DNA of 64,000 bases from Amycolatopsis umgeniensis (GTDB taxonomy: Bacteria > Actinomycetota > Actinomycetes > Mycobacteriales > Pseudonocardiaceae). How positions within the stretch are numbered: position 1 is the stretch's first letter; every line of letters begins with the position of its first letter. Of the stretch, positions 42,896-56,071 are shown piece by piece. Location of the stretch: contig NZ_JACHMX010000001.1 in assembly GCF_014205155.1 (NCBI RefSeq), positions 6,324,001 through 6,388,000 on the forward strand, written 5' to 3'. The notes beneath the pieces were generated by a model. The model saw only the letters and a program-made list of their open reading frames with translations, was not told the origin of the DNA and ran no database searches. The translations under genes and the position numbers were made by a program.

Positions 42896-42952
42896 GCAAA
42901 AAAGCACCTGCCCGTGGTGGTTCAACGTTGAACCACCACGAGCAGGTGCTTT
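42896..42952 (-). terminator. Strong intrinsic terminator of gltBD
   Basis: Adjacent 26-bp arms at 42901-42926 and 42927-42952 are complementary with one mismatch. On the minus strand the hairpin begins 14 bases after the gltD stop and ends in six T (42898-42903). It is the only clear hairpin plus T-tract terminator found in the window. Confidence 0.9.
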
Positions 42953-42966
42953 GGTCGCGGACGCCT

Positions 42967-44410
42967 CTAGGTTAGGGGCCGGTCGGTGGGAGCGATCGGA
43001 GCGGGCAGGACGTCGCGTCCGGTGAGGAACGCGTCGACACCGGCCGCGGCGGAGCGGCCTTCGGCGATCGCCCACACGATGAGCGACTGGCCGCGGCCCA
43101 TGTCGCCCGCCACGAACACGTTGTCGACACTGGTCTTGAACGCCTTGTCGCGGGCGACGTTGCCGCGCTGGTCGAGCTCGACGTCGAGCGCCTCCAGGAG
43201 GCCTTCCCGCTCCGGGCCGACGAAGCCCATCGCGAGCAGCACCAGCTGCGCGGGCAGTTCCTTCTCGGTGCCTTCGACCGGGACGAACTTGCCACCCTCA
43301 TTGTGTACTTGGATGAGTTTCAAGGCTCGCACCCGGCCGTCGGCGTCGGCGGCGAACTCCTGGGTGTTGACCGAGTACAGCCGCTCGCCGCCCTCTTCGT
43401 GCGCGGACGAGACGCGGTAGATCATCGGGTACGTCGGCCACGGATGCGCGTCGGCGCGCGAAAGCGGCGGCTTCGGCATGATCTCCAGCTGCGTCACCGA
43501 CTTCGCGCCCTGGCGGTGCGAGGTCCCGACGCAGTCCGCGCCGGTGTCGCCACCGCCGATGACGACGACGTCGAGGCCCTCGGCGCTGATCGGCGAAACG
43601 TCCAGTTCGCCCGCCGCGACGCGGTTCGCGTGCGGCAGGAACTCCATCGCCTGGTAGATGCCCTTGTGCTCGCGGCCGTCGATCGGCAGGTCCCGCCACG
43701 CCGTCGCGCCACCGGCGAGGACCACGGCGTCATACGACGACTTCAGTTCCTCGACGGTGAGGTCGACGCCGACGTTCACCGAGGTCCGGAACTCCGTGCC
43801 CTCGGCCCGCATCTGGTCGAGGCGGCGGTCGAGGCGGTGCTTCTCCATCTTGAATTCGGGGATGCCGTAGCGCAGCAGCCCGCCGATCTTGTCGGCCCGC
43901 TCGAAGACCACGACGGTGTGGCCCGCGCGCGTGAGCTGCTGCGCCGCGGCGAGTCCCGACGGGCCGGACCCGACCACCGCCACCTTCTTGCCGGTCCTGA
44001 CGACCGGCAATTCAGGCGTGACCCAGCCTTCCTCGAAGGCCCGGTCGATGATCGAGATCTCGACCCGCTTGATGGTGACGGGATCGTCGTTGATCCCGAG
44101 CACACACGCCGTCTCGCACGGCGCCGGGCAGAGGGTCCCGGTGAACTCCGGGAAATTGTTGGTCGCGTGCAGCCGCTCGGCCGCCTCGCGCCAATCGTCG
44201 CGCCAGGTCAGGGTGTTCCACTCGGGGATGAGGTTCCCGAGCGGACAGCCCTGGTGACAGAACGGGATGCCGCAGTCCATGCAGCGTCCGGCCTGCTTCT
44301 GCAGTTTCGTCGTCGCGAAGTCCTCGTACACCTCGCGCCAGTCCATCAGGCGCAGGTCGACGGGACGGCTCTTCGGCGTCTCGCGCGTGGTGGTCAGAAA
44401 GCCCTTGGGG

Positions 44411-44418
<8 letters not shown>
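42967..44418 (-). CDS. gltD: Glutamate synthase small subunit GltD
   Basis: GltD delivers electrons from NADPH to GltB. The 483-residue protein has the N-terminal iron-sulfur segment [22 protein letters not shown] and [14 protein letters not shown]. The FAD motif [42 protein letters not shown] and the NADPH motif [25 protein letters not shown] come next. It ends with [17 protein letters not shown]. The start overlaps the gltB stop by 8 bp. A strong terminator follows. Confidence 0.97.
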
Positions 44419-48952
<4,534 letters not shown>

Positions 48953-49511
48953 GGCTGGCCGCCTCCCAAGGCGTCGGCGCGACCGGTAACACTCCGTTCG
49001 AGTGGTTCGAAAGCGAACCTGCTAACGAAGTGGTCCGGGACCGCGATGGTCAGTCGAGAGGGAACGATCCCGCCCGCGAAACGGGGGCAGGCCTCGTAGA
49101 GCCGCACTGCACTGGGCGGCCGATGCGCTTGTCTGTCTCATGTGTACTGCCGCGCGCCGGGTGCCGCCAGACCGTTGTGGTGGATGGCAGGCGGGGCGCA
49201 CGTGTTACTCCCGGGTTCGCCGGTCTTATGACGATAGTGTGAAATCGCTGTTATCGACATACGTCGGTTGGTCGGGGTGGGAAATGCCACGTCGGCGTTG
49301 ACTTCAAACATCATCTGCCCACTGGCTGGAACGACGTGTCCACTGAGTGGGGCATCAGCGCGCTGACCTGCGTAAACGATCGCCTTCGTCACTCGATAGT
49401 GTGACCTGGATCGCGCATTGGAGTGGGTTTCGCCGGGGTTGCGGTGACCTGGGGTGACCGTCGAATCGCCCGAACGGCAGAGTGACCCGCCCGGTTTGAG
49501 AGGCTTGGCCG
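48953..49511. other. Intergenic region upstream of gltB and of the IMPACT-family gene
   Basis: No credible gene is seen in these 559 bp. The word CGATAGTGTGA occurs twice (49232-49242 and 49394-49404); each contains TAGTGT, a possible -10 for plus-strand transcription. On the minus strand near gltB, GGTTCGCTTTCGAACC is an inverted pair. The base composition is less GC-rich than the flanking genes, typical of a regulatory region. A GlnR site might be expected here, but none was seen clearly. Confidence 0.4.
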
Positions 49512-50141
49512 ATGGCGGATCGTTATCTCACCGTGGCGGGCACCGGGGTCCACGAGATCGAAATCCGGCGCTCACGCTTCCTCTGCGCGCTCGCGCCGGT
49601 CACTTCGGAAGAGGACGCCCGTGCGGTGATCGCGGCGAGGAAGAAGGCCGATCCGGCGGCCCGGCACCACTGTCACGCGTTCGTGTTGGGCGCCGACGGC
49701 CGCGCCCAACGTTCGAATGATGACGGCGAGCCCTCGGGGACGGCGGGTGTCCCGATGCTCGAGGTGCTCCGGCGCCGGGAGCTGACCGACACCGTCGCGG
49801 TCGTGACCCGGTACTTCGGCGGGGTGCTGCTCGGCGCCGGCGGCCTGATCCGCGCGTACGGCCAGGCGGTGTCCGAGGCCGTCGACGTCATCGGCGTGCG
49901 GGAGTACCGGCGGCTGCGGCTGGTGGAGGTCGTCGTCGACTACGACCGCGCCGGACGGCTGGAGAACGACATCCGCTCCTCGCCGTACCTGCTGCACGCG
50001 ACACGGTTCGAGGACGTCGCGCATTTCGACGTCGGGCTCGCGCCGGATCAGGGGGACGCGTTCCACGCCTGGCTCGCCGACCTCACCGGGGGCGAGGCCC
50101 TCACCGAGGAGATCGGCGAGACCTGGCTCCCCATCGCGTGA
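49512..50141 (+). CDS. YigZ/IMPACT-family protein
   Basis: A 209-residue member of the UPF0029/IMPACT family. The N-terminal domain has EIRRSRFLCALAPVTSEEDARAVIAARKKADPAARHHCHAFVLG, then NDDGEPSGTAGVPMLEVLRRRELTDTVAVVTRYFGGVLLGAGGLIRAYGQAV, the best-conserved block. The C-terminal DUF1949-like domain follows. The biochemical role in bacteria is not settled. The stop codon lies inside the first unit of a 21-bp repeat. Confidence 0.92.
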   Translation: MADRYLTVAGTGVHEIEIRRSRFLCALAPVTSEEDARAVIAARKKADPAARHHCHAFVLGADGRAQRSNDDGEPSGTAGVPMLEVLRRRELTDTVAVVTRYFGGVLLGAGGLIRAYGQAVSEAVDVIGVREYRRLRLVEVVVDYDRAGRLENDIRSSPYLLHATRFEDVAHFDVGLAPDQGDAFHAWLADLTGGEALTEEIGETWLPIA

Positions 50142-50197
50142 TCAGAGGCGGAACTCGCGTGATTAGAGGCGGAACTCGCGTGATTGGGCGCCGAACT
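50135..50197. repeat. 21-bp tandem repeat (about 2.7 copies)
   Basis: Units of CGCGTGATYAGAGGCGGAACT begin at 50135, 50156 and 50177; the third has diverged to CGCGTGATTGGGCGCCGAACT. The first supplies the TGA stop of the IMPACT-family gene. It lies between convergent genes. The third unit resembles the reverse complement of the array at 62719. Confidence 0.8.
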
Positions 50198-50763
50198 CAC
50201 GGGTGAGTGCGGGCTTCCCACTCCTCCAGCGTGATGGCGTACTCGACCTCGCCCTCCTCCGTCCCGGGGATCGGGTCTTCGAAGGTCTCGTGATAGGTCC
50301 GGACGTGCCGCATCCCGATCTTCTCCATCACCCGCCGGGATCCCAGGTTCACCGCCATGGTCGCCGCCCAGATCCGCCGTGCCCCGAATTCGGTGAAGCC
50401 CTTCTCCAAGAGCGCGAGCGAACCTTCGGTCGCATATCCCTTGCCCCAGGACGAGCGGTTCAGCCGGTAACCCAGTTCGGGATCGTCGGTGTGATGACCG
50501 CGCAGCGGGCGGAAATGGAACCACCCCAGGAAAGCCCCGCCTGATTTCTCGATCGCCGCCCAGAACCCGTAACCGGGGAAACGCTCGTAGTAACCGAGAA
50601 AGGCGGGAAGGTCGAGTTCTTCGATCTCCGCCCTGTCGGCGGGCTTGCCCCCATTGAGGTACCGCATGACTTCGGGGTCGTCGTAGAGCGCGAACAGGTC
50701 GTCGGCGTCGGCGCCGGTGAACTGCCGCAGCAGGAGCCGCTCCGTCTCCAGGAAGACACGCAT
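50197..50763 (-). CDS. GNAT-family N-acetyltransferase (RimJ/RimL-like)
   Basis: A 188-residue acetyltransferase. It begins MRVFLETERLLLRQFTGADADDLFALYDDPEVMRYLNGG, the standard N-terminus of the RimJ/RimL group. The acetyl-CoA region is LGYRLNRSSWGKGYATEGSLALLEKGF, then NLGSRRVMEKIGMRHV. The target may be a ribosomal protein, an antibiotic or a small amine; nothing nearby decides. The ATG at 50763 is used because upstream frame sequence has no family match. Confidence 0.88.
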   Translation of the reverse strand: MRVFLETERLLLRQFTGADADDLFALYDDPEVMRYLNGGKPADRAEIEELDLPAFLGYYERFPGYGFWAAIEKSGGAFLGWFHFRPLRGHHTDDPELGYRLNRSSWGKGYATEGSLALLEKGFTEFGARRIWAATMAVNLGSRRVMEKIGMRHVRTYHETFEDPIPGTEEGEVEYAITLEEWEARTHP

Positions 50764-50803
50764 CGGCACAGCGTGGCGCCGTGAGGATGCCGGGGCAACC
50801 TGT

Positions 50804-51073
50804 TTACGCGGCCACCTCGGGGCTGACGAGGCCTCCCAGCGCCACCGCTCCGGCCTCGGTGAGCAGGGCGGGGACACGTTCGCCCCACCGGCCGCCGCGG
50901 GCAGGCTCCACCAGGCCGAGATGGGCCAGGCGGTGCGCGGTGTGCTGATCACAGCAGGCGAGACCGTCGACGAACAGGTCCGGCTCGCAGCTGCAGCTGA
51001 TTTCGGCGTGGCCCTCGGCCACGGCTCTCAGGGTGGCCCGCTCACGATGATTCAGCTCTGTCCGAACGTCCAT
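50804..51073 (-). CDS. Small cysteine-containing protein of unknown function
   Basis: An 89-residue protein with a strong ribosome binding site (AAAGGAGG) 7 bases before the ATG at 51073. It has CSCEPDLFVDGLACCDQHTAHRLAHLGLVEPA, four Cys near two His that could hold a metal, preceded by a helix resembling a winged-helix segment. I do not recognise a family. It could be a small DNA-binding or redox protein. It lies 40 bp upstream of the GNAT gene on the same strand. Confidence 0.7.
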   Translation of the reverse strand: MDVRTELNHRERATLRAVAEGHAEISCSCEPDLFVDGLACCDQHTAHRLAHLGLVEPARGGRWGERVPALLTEAGAVALGGLVSPEVAA

Positions 51074-51204
51074 GGCGCGCCTCCTTTCTGTTCCACTCCG
51101 ACCATTCAAACCCATACCCCCGACAGTTTCCGTCTCCTCCGATGCGAAGTCTCGGATTTCGGGCGGACTTAGGGGTGGCGTGTCGCGTATTCAAGGGTGA
51201 CCAC

Positions 51205-51684
51205 CTAGGGGTTGTCTCCTGGTATTCGGCGCGGAAGCGGTTCCAGCTCGGTCTTGCGCAGATGCCGGAAAATGATCGAACTCCGGAAGCCGACGATCTC
51301 TTTGCGCTTCGACAAGCGATCCACCAGAAAGGAGTGGAGCTGATCGACGTCCTGCGCGGCGACGTGGATCAGGAAATCGTCACTGCCCGCGGTGACGAAG
51401 ACCGAAAGGACCTCCGGCAATTCCGCCACCGACCGCTGGAAGGAATCGATCACCTCCCGGCTCAGCGGCCGCACCTGCGCCGACACCATCGCCTGCACGC
51501 CGCGATTGAGGCTCCGCAGGTCGATGTCCGCGTGATAGCCGCGGATGACGCCGCGTTCCCGCAGCAGCCGCGTGCGTTCGAGGCAGGTCGACGGCGCGAC
51601 GCCGACCTTGCGGGCGATGTCGCGGTTCGACTGCCGCGCATCCGCTTGGAGTTCCCGGATGATCGCCGAATCAAGTTCGTCCAC
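51205..51684 (-). CDS. Lrp/AsnC-family regulator
   Basis: A 159-residue Lrp-type protein. The helix-turn-helix is MDELDSAIIRELQADARQSNRDIARKVGVAPSTCLERTRLLRERGVIRGYHADID. The RAM ligand domain follows (LPEVLSVFVTAGSDDFLIHVAAQDVDQLHSFLVDRLSKRKEIVGFRSSIIF). It is divergent from an amino-acid dehydrogenase, a pairing common for Lrp proteins that sense the dehydrogenase substrate. A palindrome just upstream is the probable operator. Confidence 0.93.
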   Translation of the reverse strand: MDELDSAIIRELQADARQSNRDIARKVGVAPSTCLERTRLLRERGVIRGYHADIDLRSLNRGVQAMVSAQVRPLSREVIDSFQRSVAELPEVLSVFVTAGSDDFLIHVAAQDVDQLHSFLVDRLSKRKEIVGFRSSIIFRHLRKTELEPLPRRIPGDNP

Positions 51685-51705
51685 GTTCGCCCCTTCCCTC
51701 GGCTT

Positions 51706-51722
51706 GCCGAATATCGTTCGGC
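51706..51722. promoter_or_regulatory. Candidate Lrp operator palindrome
   Basis: GCCGAA-TATCG-TTCGGC is a perfect 6-5-6 inverted repeat 22 bp upstream of the Lrp gene start and in front of the divergent dehydrogenase gene. The AT-rich centre suits Lrp-type DNA wrapping. Binding is inferred. Confidence 0.55.
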
Positions 51723-51795
51723 GGAGTCCCTGTGAACCTGACGATCAGCCTAACTTCAGCGCAAGTAGTCGGCTAAATGCGCAGGAGGAAGCGAG

Positions 51796-52854
51796 ATGTC
51801 CGTACAGGAGCTGGTCGTCCGGCGGGGACGCCGGTCCGGGGTGACCACGATGGTCGCCGTACATTCGCGGGTGCTCGGCCCGGCCGTCGGAGGCTGCCGG
51901 TTCAAGGTCTATCCGGATGTCCGCGACGCGATCGACGACGTCCTGCGGCTGTCCGCGGCGATGACCCGAAAGTGCGCCGTCGCGGGCCTGGACTTCGGCG
52001 GCGGCAAGAGCGTCGTCGCGCTTGAGGAGGTGCCGACGCCGGAGCGGCGTCGCGACATCCTGCTCGACCACGCCGACCTCATCGCGTCACTCGATGGTGC
52101 GTATCTCGCGGGACCGGACGTCGGTACCGGCCCGGCCGACATGCTCGTGCTGCGCGAGCGGACCCCGCACGTGTTCTGCCTGCCCGAGGAGCACGGCGGC
52201 ACCGGTTCCTCGAGCGGGCCGACCGCCGTCGGCGTGCTCGCCGCCTTGAGGGCCGGCGCACGGACGGTCTTCGGCGACGCCTCGATGCGAGGTCGGACGG
52301 TGGTCATCAGCGGATACGGCTCGGTCGGCGCTCATCTCGCCGCGGACCTGGTCACGCAGGGCGCCGAGGTGATCGTGTCCGATGTGGACGAACACCGGCT
52401 CCGGGCCGCCGCGGAACAGGGGCTGCGCCGCGTCGCGCCGGATCAGGTGCTCGGCGTCGAGGCCGACGTCCTGATCCCGGCGGCCGTCGGCGGGGTGCTC
52501 GGGCCCGCCACCGAGGTCTCCGCCCCGCTCGTCGTCGGCCCGGCCAACAATCAGCTCACCGAGGACGCGGTGGCGGACGAACTCGCCGCCAGGGGTGTCC
52601 TGTGGATCCCGGACTTCGTCGCGAGCGCCGGGGGCGTCGTCTACACACTCGGCCGCGAGAAAGAGAACCTCACGCACGACGAGGCGCTCGCTCGCGTCGA
52701 GACCCTGGAGGACACGACGCGAGGAATTCTCGACGCCGCTTCGGCCAACGGCACCACGCCGCTGGCCGAAGCGAACGTCCTGGCCGAAGCGAGGCTCACT
52801 TCTGGTGCGGAGCCACGTACTCCTTCGCCTCGGGAGCCTCGAACAGCGGCTTGA
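51796..52854 (+). CDS. Glu/Leu/Phe/Val dehydrogenase
   Basis: A 352-residue NAD-dependent amino-acid dehydrogenase. It has GPAVGGCRFKVYPD, the catalytic-lysine segment AMTRKCAVAGLDFGGGKSVV, GPDVGTGPADM, the cofactor motif VISGYGSVGAHLAADLVTQGAEVIVSDVD and PANNQLTED followed by PDFVASAGGVV. It may act on leucine, valine or phenylalanine; GSS-SGPTAVGV and the overall pattern recall both leucine and phenylalanine dehydrogenases. The ATG follows AGGAGGAAG. The last 19 residues (TSGAEPRTPSPREP) read antisense to the transporter gene and look like a lost-stop extension. Confidence 0.88.
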   Translation: MSVQELVVRRGRRSGVTTMVAVHSRVLGPAVGGCRFKVYPDVRDAIDDVLRLSAAMTRKCAVAGLDFGGGKSVVALEEVPTPERRRDILLDHADLIASLDGAYLAGPDVGTGPADMLVLRERTPHVFCLPEEHGGTGSSSGPTAVGVLAALRAGARTVFGDASMRGRTVVISGYGSVGAHLAADLVTQGAEVIVSDVDEHRLRAAAEQGLRRVAPDQVLGVEADVLIPAAVGGVLGPATEVSAPLVVGPANNQLTEDAVADELAARGVLWIPDFVASAGGVVYTLGREKENLTHDEALARVETLEDTTRGILDAASANGTTPLAEANVLAEARLTSGAEPRTPSPREPRTAA

Positions 52855-54046
52855 CGTAGCGGACGCCGCCCTCGGCCGACGCGTCCGGTGTCGCCGCGTA
52901 CACCTGGCGCGTCGCCGGGGTGCCCGCCTTCGAGAAGTCCAGCGCCGCCACCAGATCCTCCGTACTCGCCGACGTCGTCTGCTTCAGCGCCGCGGCGATG
53001 CCGTCCCTGGTGAGATCCTTGTTCTCGCAGGCCTTCTTGAGCACCGCGCCCCACACCTCGCCGACAGCGTAGCCGTAGGGGATCCCGCCGTTCGGGGTCT
53101 CCTTGTACGCCGCCTTGTACTTCGCCGCGACGTCCTTGGCCTTGGGGAGGTCGGCGGAGAACGGGACGCTGCTGGCGACGATCGTCAGCTTGTCCAGCGC
53201 GTTCGCCGCCGGGCTCTTCAGCAGCACGGGATCGAACACCGGGTTGTTGCCGAGCACCGGCACGTTCAGCCCGAGCGCCTTGTTCGCCGCGAGCGCGGAA
53301 CCGGTCTGCGCCGGTGTGGTGGTCAGGACGATCGCCTTGACGCCGTCACCCTTGAGCCCGGTGACGATGTTGGTGAGGTCGTTGTCGGTGGAGGTGATCT
53401 TGACTTCCTTGACGGTCAGATTGTGCTTCTCGGCGTAGAACTGCGAGCCGCGCAGGCCGTTCTTGCCGTACTCACCGTCGATGTAGACGTGCCCGATCGT
53501 GTCGCCGTCCTTCACCAGGCCCTGCTCCTGGAAGTAAGACAGGCCGTCGATGATCTCCAGGTCGTACGTCGTCCCGACGATCATCACGTACGGATTGTCG
53601 AGCAGCTCCGAAGACCACGACGCGGGCGCAGCGACGGTCTTGTCCGAGGCGATGTTCTGTTTCAGCGCGGCCACCACCGGCGAGCCGAGCAACTGCACGA
53701 ACCCGAGCACCTTCGGCTCGATCTGCGGATACAAGGTCTTCGCCGTGTCCGCCTTGTAGCCGTGGTCGACGGTCTCCAGTTTGACCTGACGCCCGCACGC
53801 CCCGCCCGCGGCGTTGAAGTCCTTGGCCCACAGTTCGTTCCCTTGCGTGATGCCGAGCCCGAGGTTCTTGAAGACCCCGGTCTTGTCGGTCATCACCCCG
53901 AGGGTGATCTCCGAGGCCGTCACCCCCTTGCCTGCTTTGACGCCCGAACCGTCCGCCCCCGAGGACCCCGAGTCGCCCGCTTTCGTGCTGCACGCCGAGA
54001 GGACGAGGACCGCCGCCAGCGCGACGGCCGGATACATGCGTTTCAT
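52796..54046 (-). CDS. Branched-chain amino-acid ABC transporter, substrate-binding lipoprotein
   Basis: A 416-residue periplasmic-binding-type lipoprotein. The signal MKRMYPAVALAAVLVLSACSTKAG has a lipobox LSAC. The mature part follows the Leu/Ile/Val-binding fold: EITLGVMTDKTGVFKNLGLGITQGNELWAKDFNAAGG, GSPVVAALKQNIA, VYIDGEYGKNG, TSTDNDLTNIVTGLKGDGVKAIVLTTT, PYGYAVGEVWG. The ATG at 54046 has GGAGGAGCAAGGAAA upstream. The ligand is probably an amino acid or a small acid; the neighbouring dehydrogenase favours an amino acid. The ATG overlaps the livM stop. Confidence 0.92.
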   Translation of the reverse strand: MKRMYPAVALAAVLVLSACSTKAGDSGSSGADGSGVKAGKGVTASEITLGVMTDKTGVFKNLGLGITQGNELWAKDFNAAGGACGRQVKLETVDHGYKADTAKTLYPQIEPKVLGFVQLLGSPVVAALKQNIASDKTVAAPASWSSELLDNPYVMIVGTTYDLEIIDGLSYFQEQGLVKDGDTIGHVYIDGEYGKNGLRGSQFYAEKHNLTVKEVKITSTDNDLTNIVTGLKGDGVKAIVLTTTPAQTGSALAANKALGLNVPVLGNNPVFDPVLLKSPAANALDKLTIVASSVPFSADLPKAKDVAAKYKAAYKETPNGGIPYGYAVGEVWGAVLKKACENKDLTRDGIAAALKQTTSASTEDLVAALDFSKAGTPATRQVYAATPDASAEGGVRYVKPLFEAPEAKEYVAPHQK

Positions 54047-55200
54047 TTTCCTTGCTCCTCCGGGAGATGAGGTTTCTTCGAGGGAGTGATGCGGCGGCCG
54101 ATCGCGGCGAGCCCGCCCGGTTCGAAGAGCACCACGAGGATGATCGCGGCGCCGTAGACGAACGAGCTGACCAGAATCGGGGTCAGTGCGCCGTCCCCGG
54201 TTCCGGAGAACCAGCCGAGATCGGCGGAGTACAGCGAAAGCACCTGCGGCAGCCCGTTGACGATCAGCGCGCCCACCAGCGCGCCGGGCACCGAGCCGAG
54301 TCCCCCGATGATCACCATGGCCAGGAAGGCGATGGAGATGTTGATGCCGTACGTGCCGAATTCGCTCTCGTCGGGTTTGAGGATGTCGAACCACAGCACG
54401 GTCATCGCACCCGCCAGCCCCGCGTACGCCGAGGAGACCGCGAACGCGCCCGCCTTCGCCCTGGTGACGTTGACGCCCATCACGGACGCGGCGGCCTCGT
54501 TGTCCCGCACCGCCCGCCACGACCGGCCGATCCGGCTGGAGACGGCCGCGCGGGCGACCACGAACGCGAGCACGGTCAGCAGCAGGAACAGGTACCAGAG
54601 CCGTTCCGCCTGCCGGATCGGTACGCCCATCAGCTCGATTTCGGGGCCCTCATTGGTGAACGGGAAGCCGAACAGGGAGAACGGTTCGGGTGTGCGCCCT
54701 GTCGAAGTTCCGCCGGTCAGCGTCTCGGCGGACTGTCCTAAGTAGAGTCCCAAGAACACCAGCGACAGCGACGCGACACCGAGGTAGATCCCGCGCAGCC
54801 GCCCGGAAACCGGGGCGAACGCCAAGCCGAGCAACGCGGCGATGACCACCGCTCCGGCGAGCGACAGGGCGGGGTCGAGCCCGAGCCCGAATACGCGCTC
54901 GTCGTCGGTCGGTCCGGAAAGGACGGTGTACCCGGTCGCGCCCGCCAGCAGGAAGAACGCGTGCGCCAGCGACAACTGCCCGGCCTGCCCGACCAGCAGG
55001 GTCAGCCCGATCGCGCCGACCCCGCCGATCATCATGTACTGCCCGGCCTTCAGCCAGGCCGCGTCGAGATACAGCGGGATCGCGAGGAGGACGACCAGCA
55101 GCCCGATCCACAGCAGCGCCTTGACCAGCCTCGTCCGATCACGTTTCGCGGGCGGTGTCGGGGGCGCGGCGGCGGGGGATTTCACAGCGGTGTCAGACAC
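54043..55200 (-). CDS. livM: Branched-chain amino-acid ABC transporter permease LivM
   Basis: A 385-residue permease with about nine membrane helices. The LivM-type core is GGVGAIGLTLLVGQAGQLSLAHAFFLLAGATGYTVL, the EAA-like cytosolic loop is GRSWRAVRDNEAAASVMGVNVTRAKAGAFAVSSAYAGLAGAM, and the late helices include SIAFLAMVIIGGLGSVPGALVGA. It overlaps livH by 8 bp and the binding protein by 4 bp, so the whole set is one operon on the minus strand. Confidence 0.93.
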   Translation of the reverse strand: MSDTAVKSPAAAPPTPPAKRDRTRLVKALLWIGLLVVLLAIPLYLDAAWLKAGQYMMIGGVGAIGLTLLVGQAGQLSLAHAFFLLAGATGYTVLSGPTDDERVFGLGLDPALSLAGAVVIAALLGLAFAPVSGRLRGIYLGVASLSLVFLGLYLGQSAETLTGGTSTGRTPEPFSLFGFPFTNEGPEIELMGVPIRQAERLWYLFLLLTVLAFVVARAAVSSRIGRSWRAVRDNEAAASVMGVNVTRAKAGAFAVSSAYAGLAGAMTVLWFDILKPDESEFGTYGINISIAFLAMVIIGGLGSVPGALVGALIVNGLPQVLSLYSADLGWFSGTGDGALTPILVSSFVYGAAIILVVLFEPGGLAAIGRRITPSKKPHLPEEQGK

Positions 55201-56071
55201 GGGTGCTCTCCCTTGTCCCGAACAACCCCGACGGCCGCACCACCAGGACCACGAGCATCACCAGGAAGACCGCGCTCTTGGAAAAGTCGAAAGACACGTA
55301 CTGAGCCGAAAGCGCCTCCACGAGGCCGACGACCAGCCCGCCCACCACCGCGCCCGCGGTCGAATCCAGTCCGCCGAGGATGGCCGCGGGGAACGCCGCG
55401 AGCGCGATGGAGTGCGTGCCGCGGGACAGTCCCGCGCCCGAGAAGTCCTGGGTGGCGATGAACAGCACCGCGACTCCGGCGAGCACCCCGGCCACCAGCC
55501 ACGCGGTCGCCGTCACCCGGGAACTGCGGATCCCCATCAGCGCGGCGGCCTCGCGGTTCTCCGCCTGCGCCCGCATCGCGACACCCCAGTTCGAGTACTT
55601 GAACGCGAGGGTGAACGCGGTGATCAGCACGGCGGCGACGAGCAGCGCGACCAGATGCGTGCGGAACAGCGTGATCCCGCCGATTTGGAACGGCTGCGCG
55701 TCCCAGGCGTCGCCGAGGAACGGCAAAGTGACGCCGAGACGCCGCACGATCTCCTCGGTGATGATCACGTCGACACCGATGGTCAGCAGCGCCAGGCTGT
55801 TCGCGTCGGCGTGCCGCGAGCGGGACAGCAGGAACCGTTCCAGCAGCAGGGCGAGCAGCCCGGCGGACACGATGCCCACCAGTGAAGCGCCCGCCCAGCC
55901 GAGCGATTCGCGCGTCACGACGACCAGGTAGCCGCCGAAGAGCACGAGCGAGCCGTGCGCGAAGTTGACCACTTCGGTCGCCTTGAAGATGATCACGAAA
56001 CCCAGCGCCAGCAACGCGAACACCGCGCCCTTGCCGAGTCCGTTCACCACGAGTTGCAGGAAAGTGTTCAC
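55193..56071 (-). CDS. livH: Branched-chain amino-acid ABC transporter permease LivH
   Basis: A 292-residue permease partner of LivM. It begins MNTFLQLVVNGLGKGAVFALLALGFVIIFKATEVVNFAHGSLVLFGGY, the LivH hallmark. The cytosolic loop is NWGVAMRAQAENREAAALMGIRSSRVTATAWLVAGVLAGVAVLFI, and ALAAFPAAILGGLDSTAGAVVGGLVVGLVEAL comes near the C-terminus. It overlaps livG and livM by 4 and 8 bp. Confidence 0.94.
   Translation of the reverse strand: MNTFLQLVVNGLGKGAVFALLALGFVIIFKATEVVNFAHGSLVLFGGYLVVVTRESLGWAGASLVGIVSAGLLALLLERFLLSRSRHADANSLALLTIGVDVIITEEIVRRLGVTLPFLGDAWDAQPFQIGGITLFRTHLVALLVAAVLITAFTLAFKYSNWGVAMRAQAENREAAALMGIRSSRVTATAWLVAGVLAGVAVLFIATQDFSGAGLSRGTHSIALAAFPAAILGGLDSTAGAVVGGLVVGLVEALSAQYVSFDFSKSAVFLVMLVVLVVRPSGLFGTRESTRV

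Noticed and set aside
42896..42952. Regulatory operator for the DyP gene
   Set aside because: The hairpin with a six-T run directly after gltD is explained better as the gltBD terminator.
48953..49060. GlnR box before gltB
   Set aside because: Words near TTCG and GTTAC were seen, but the spaced a/b-site pattern could not be matched convincingly by eye.
49138..49392. 84-codon minus-strand open frame upstream of gltB
   Set aside because: Codon use lacks the strong GC third-position bias of real genes here, there is no ribosome binding site, and the product resembles nothing. Treated as non-coding.
50135..50197. Possible CRISPR array
   Set aside because: Units are contiguous at 21 bp with no unique spacers, and no cas gene is present. 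The same applies to 62719-62777.
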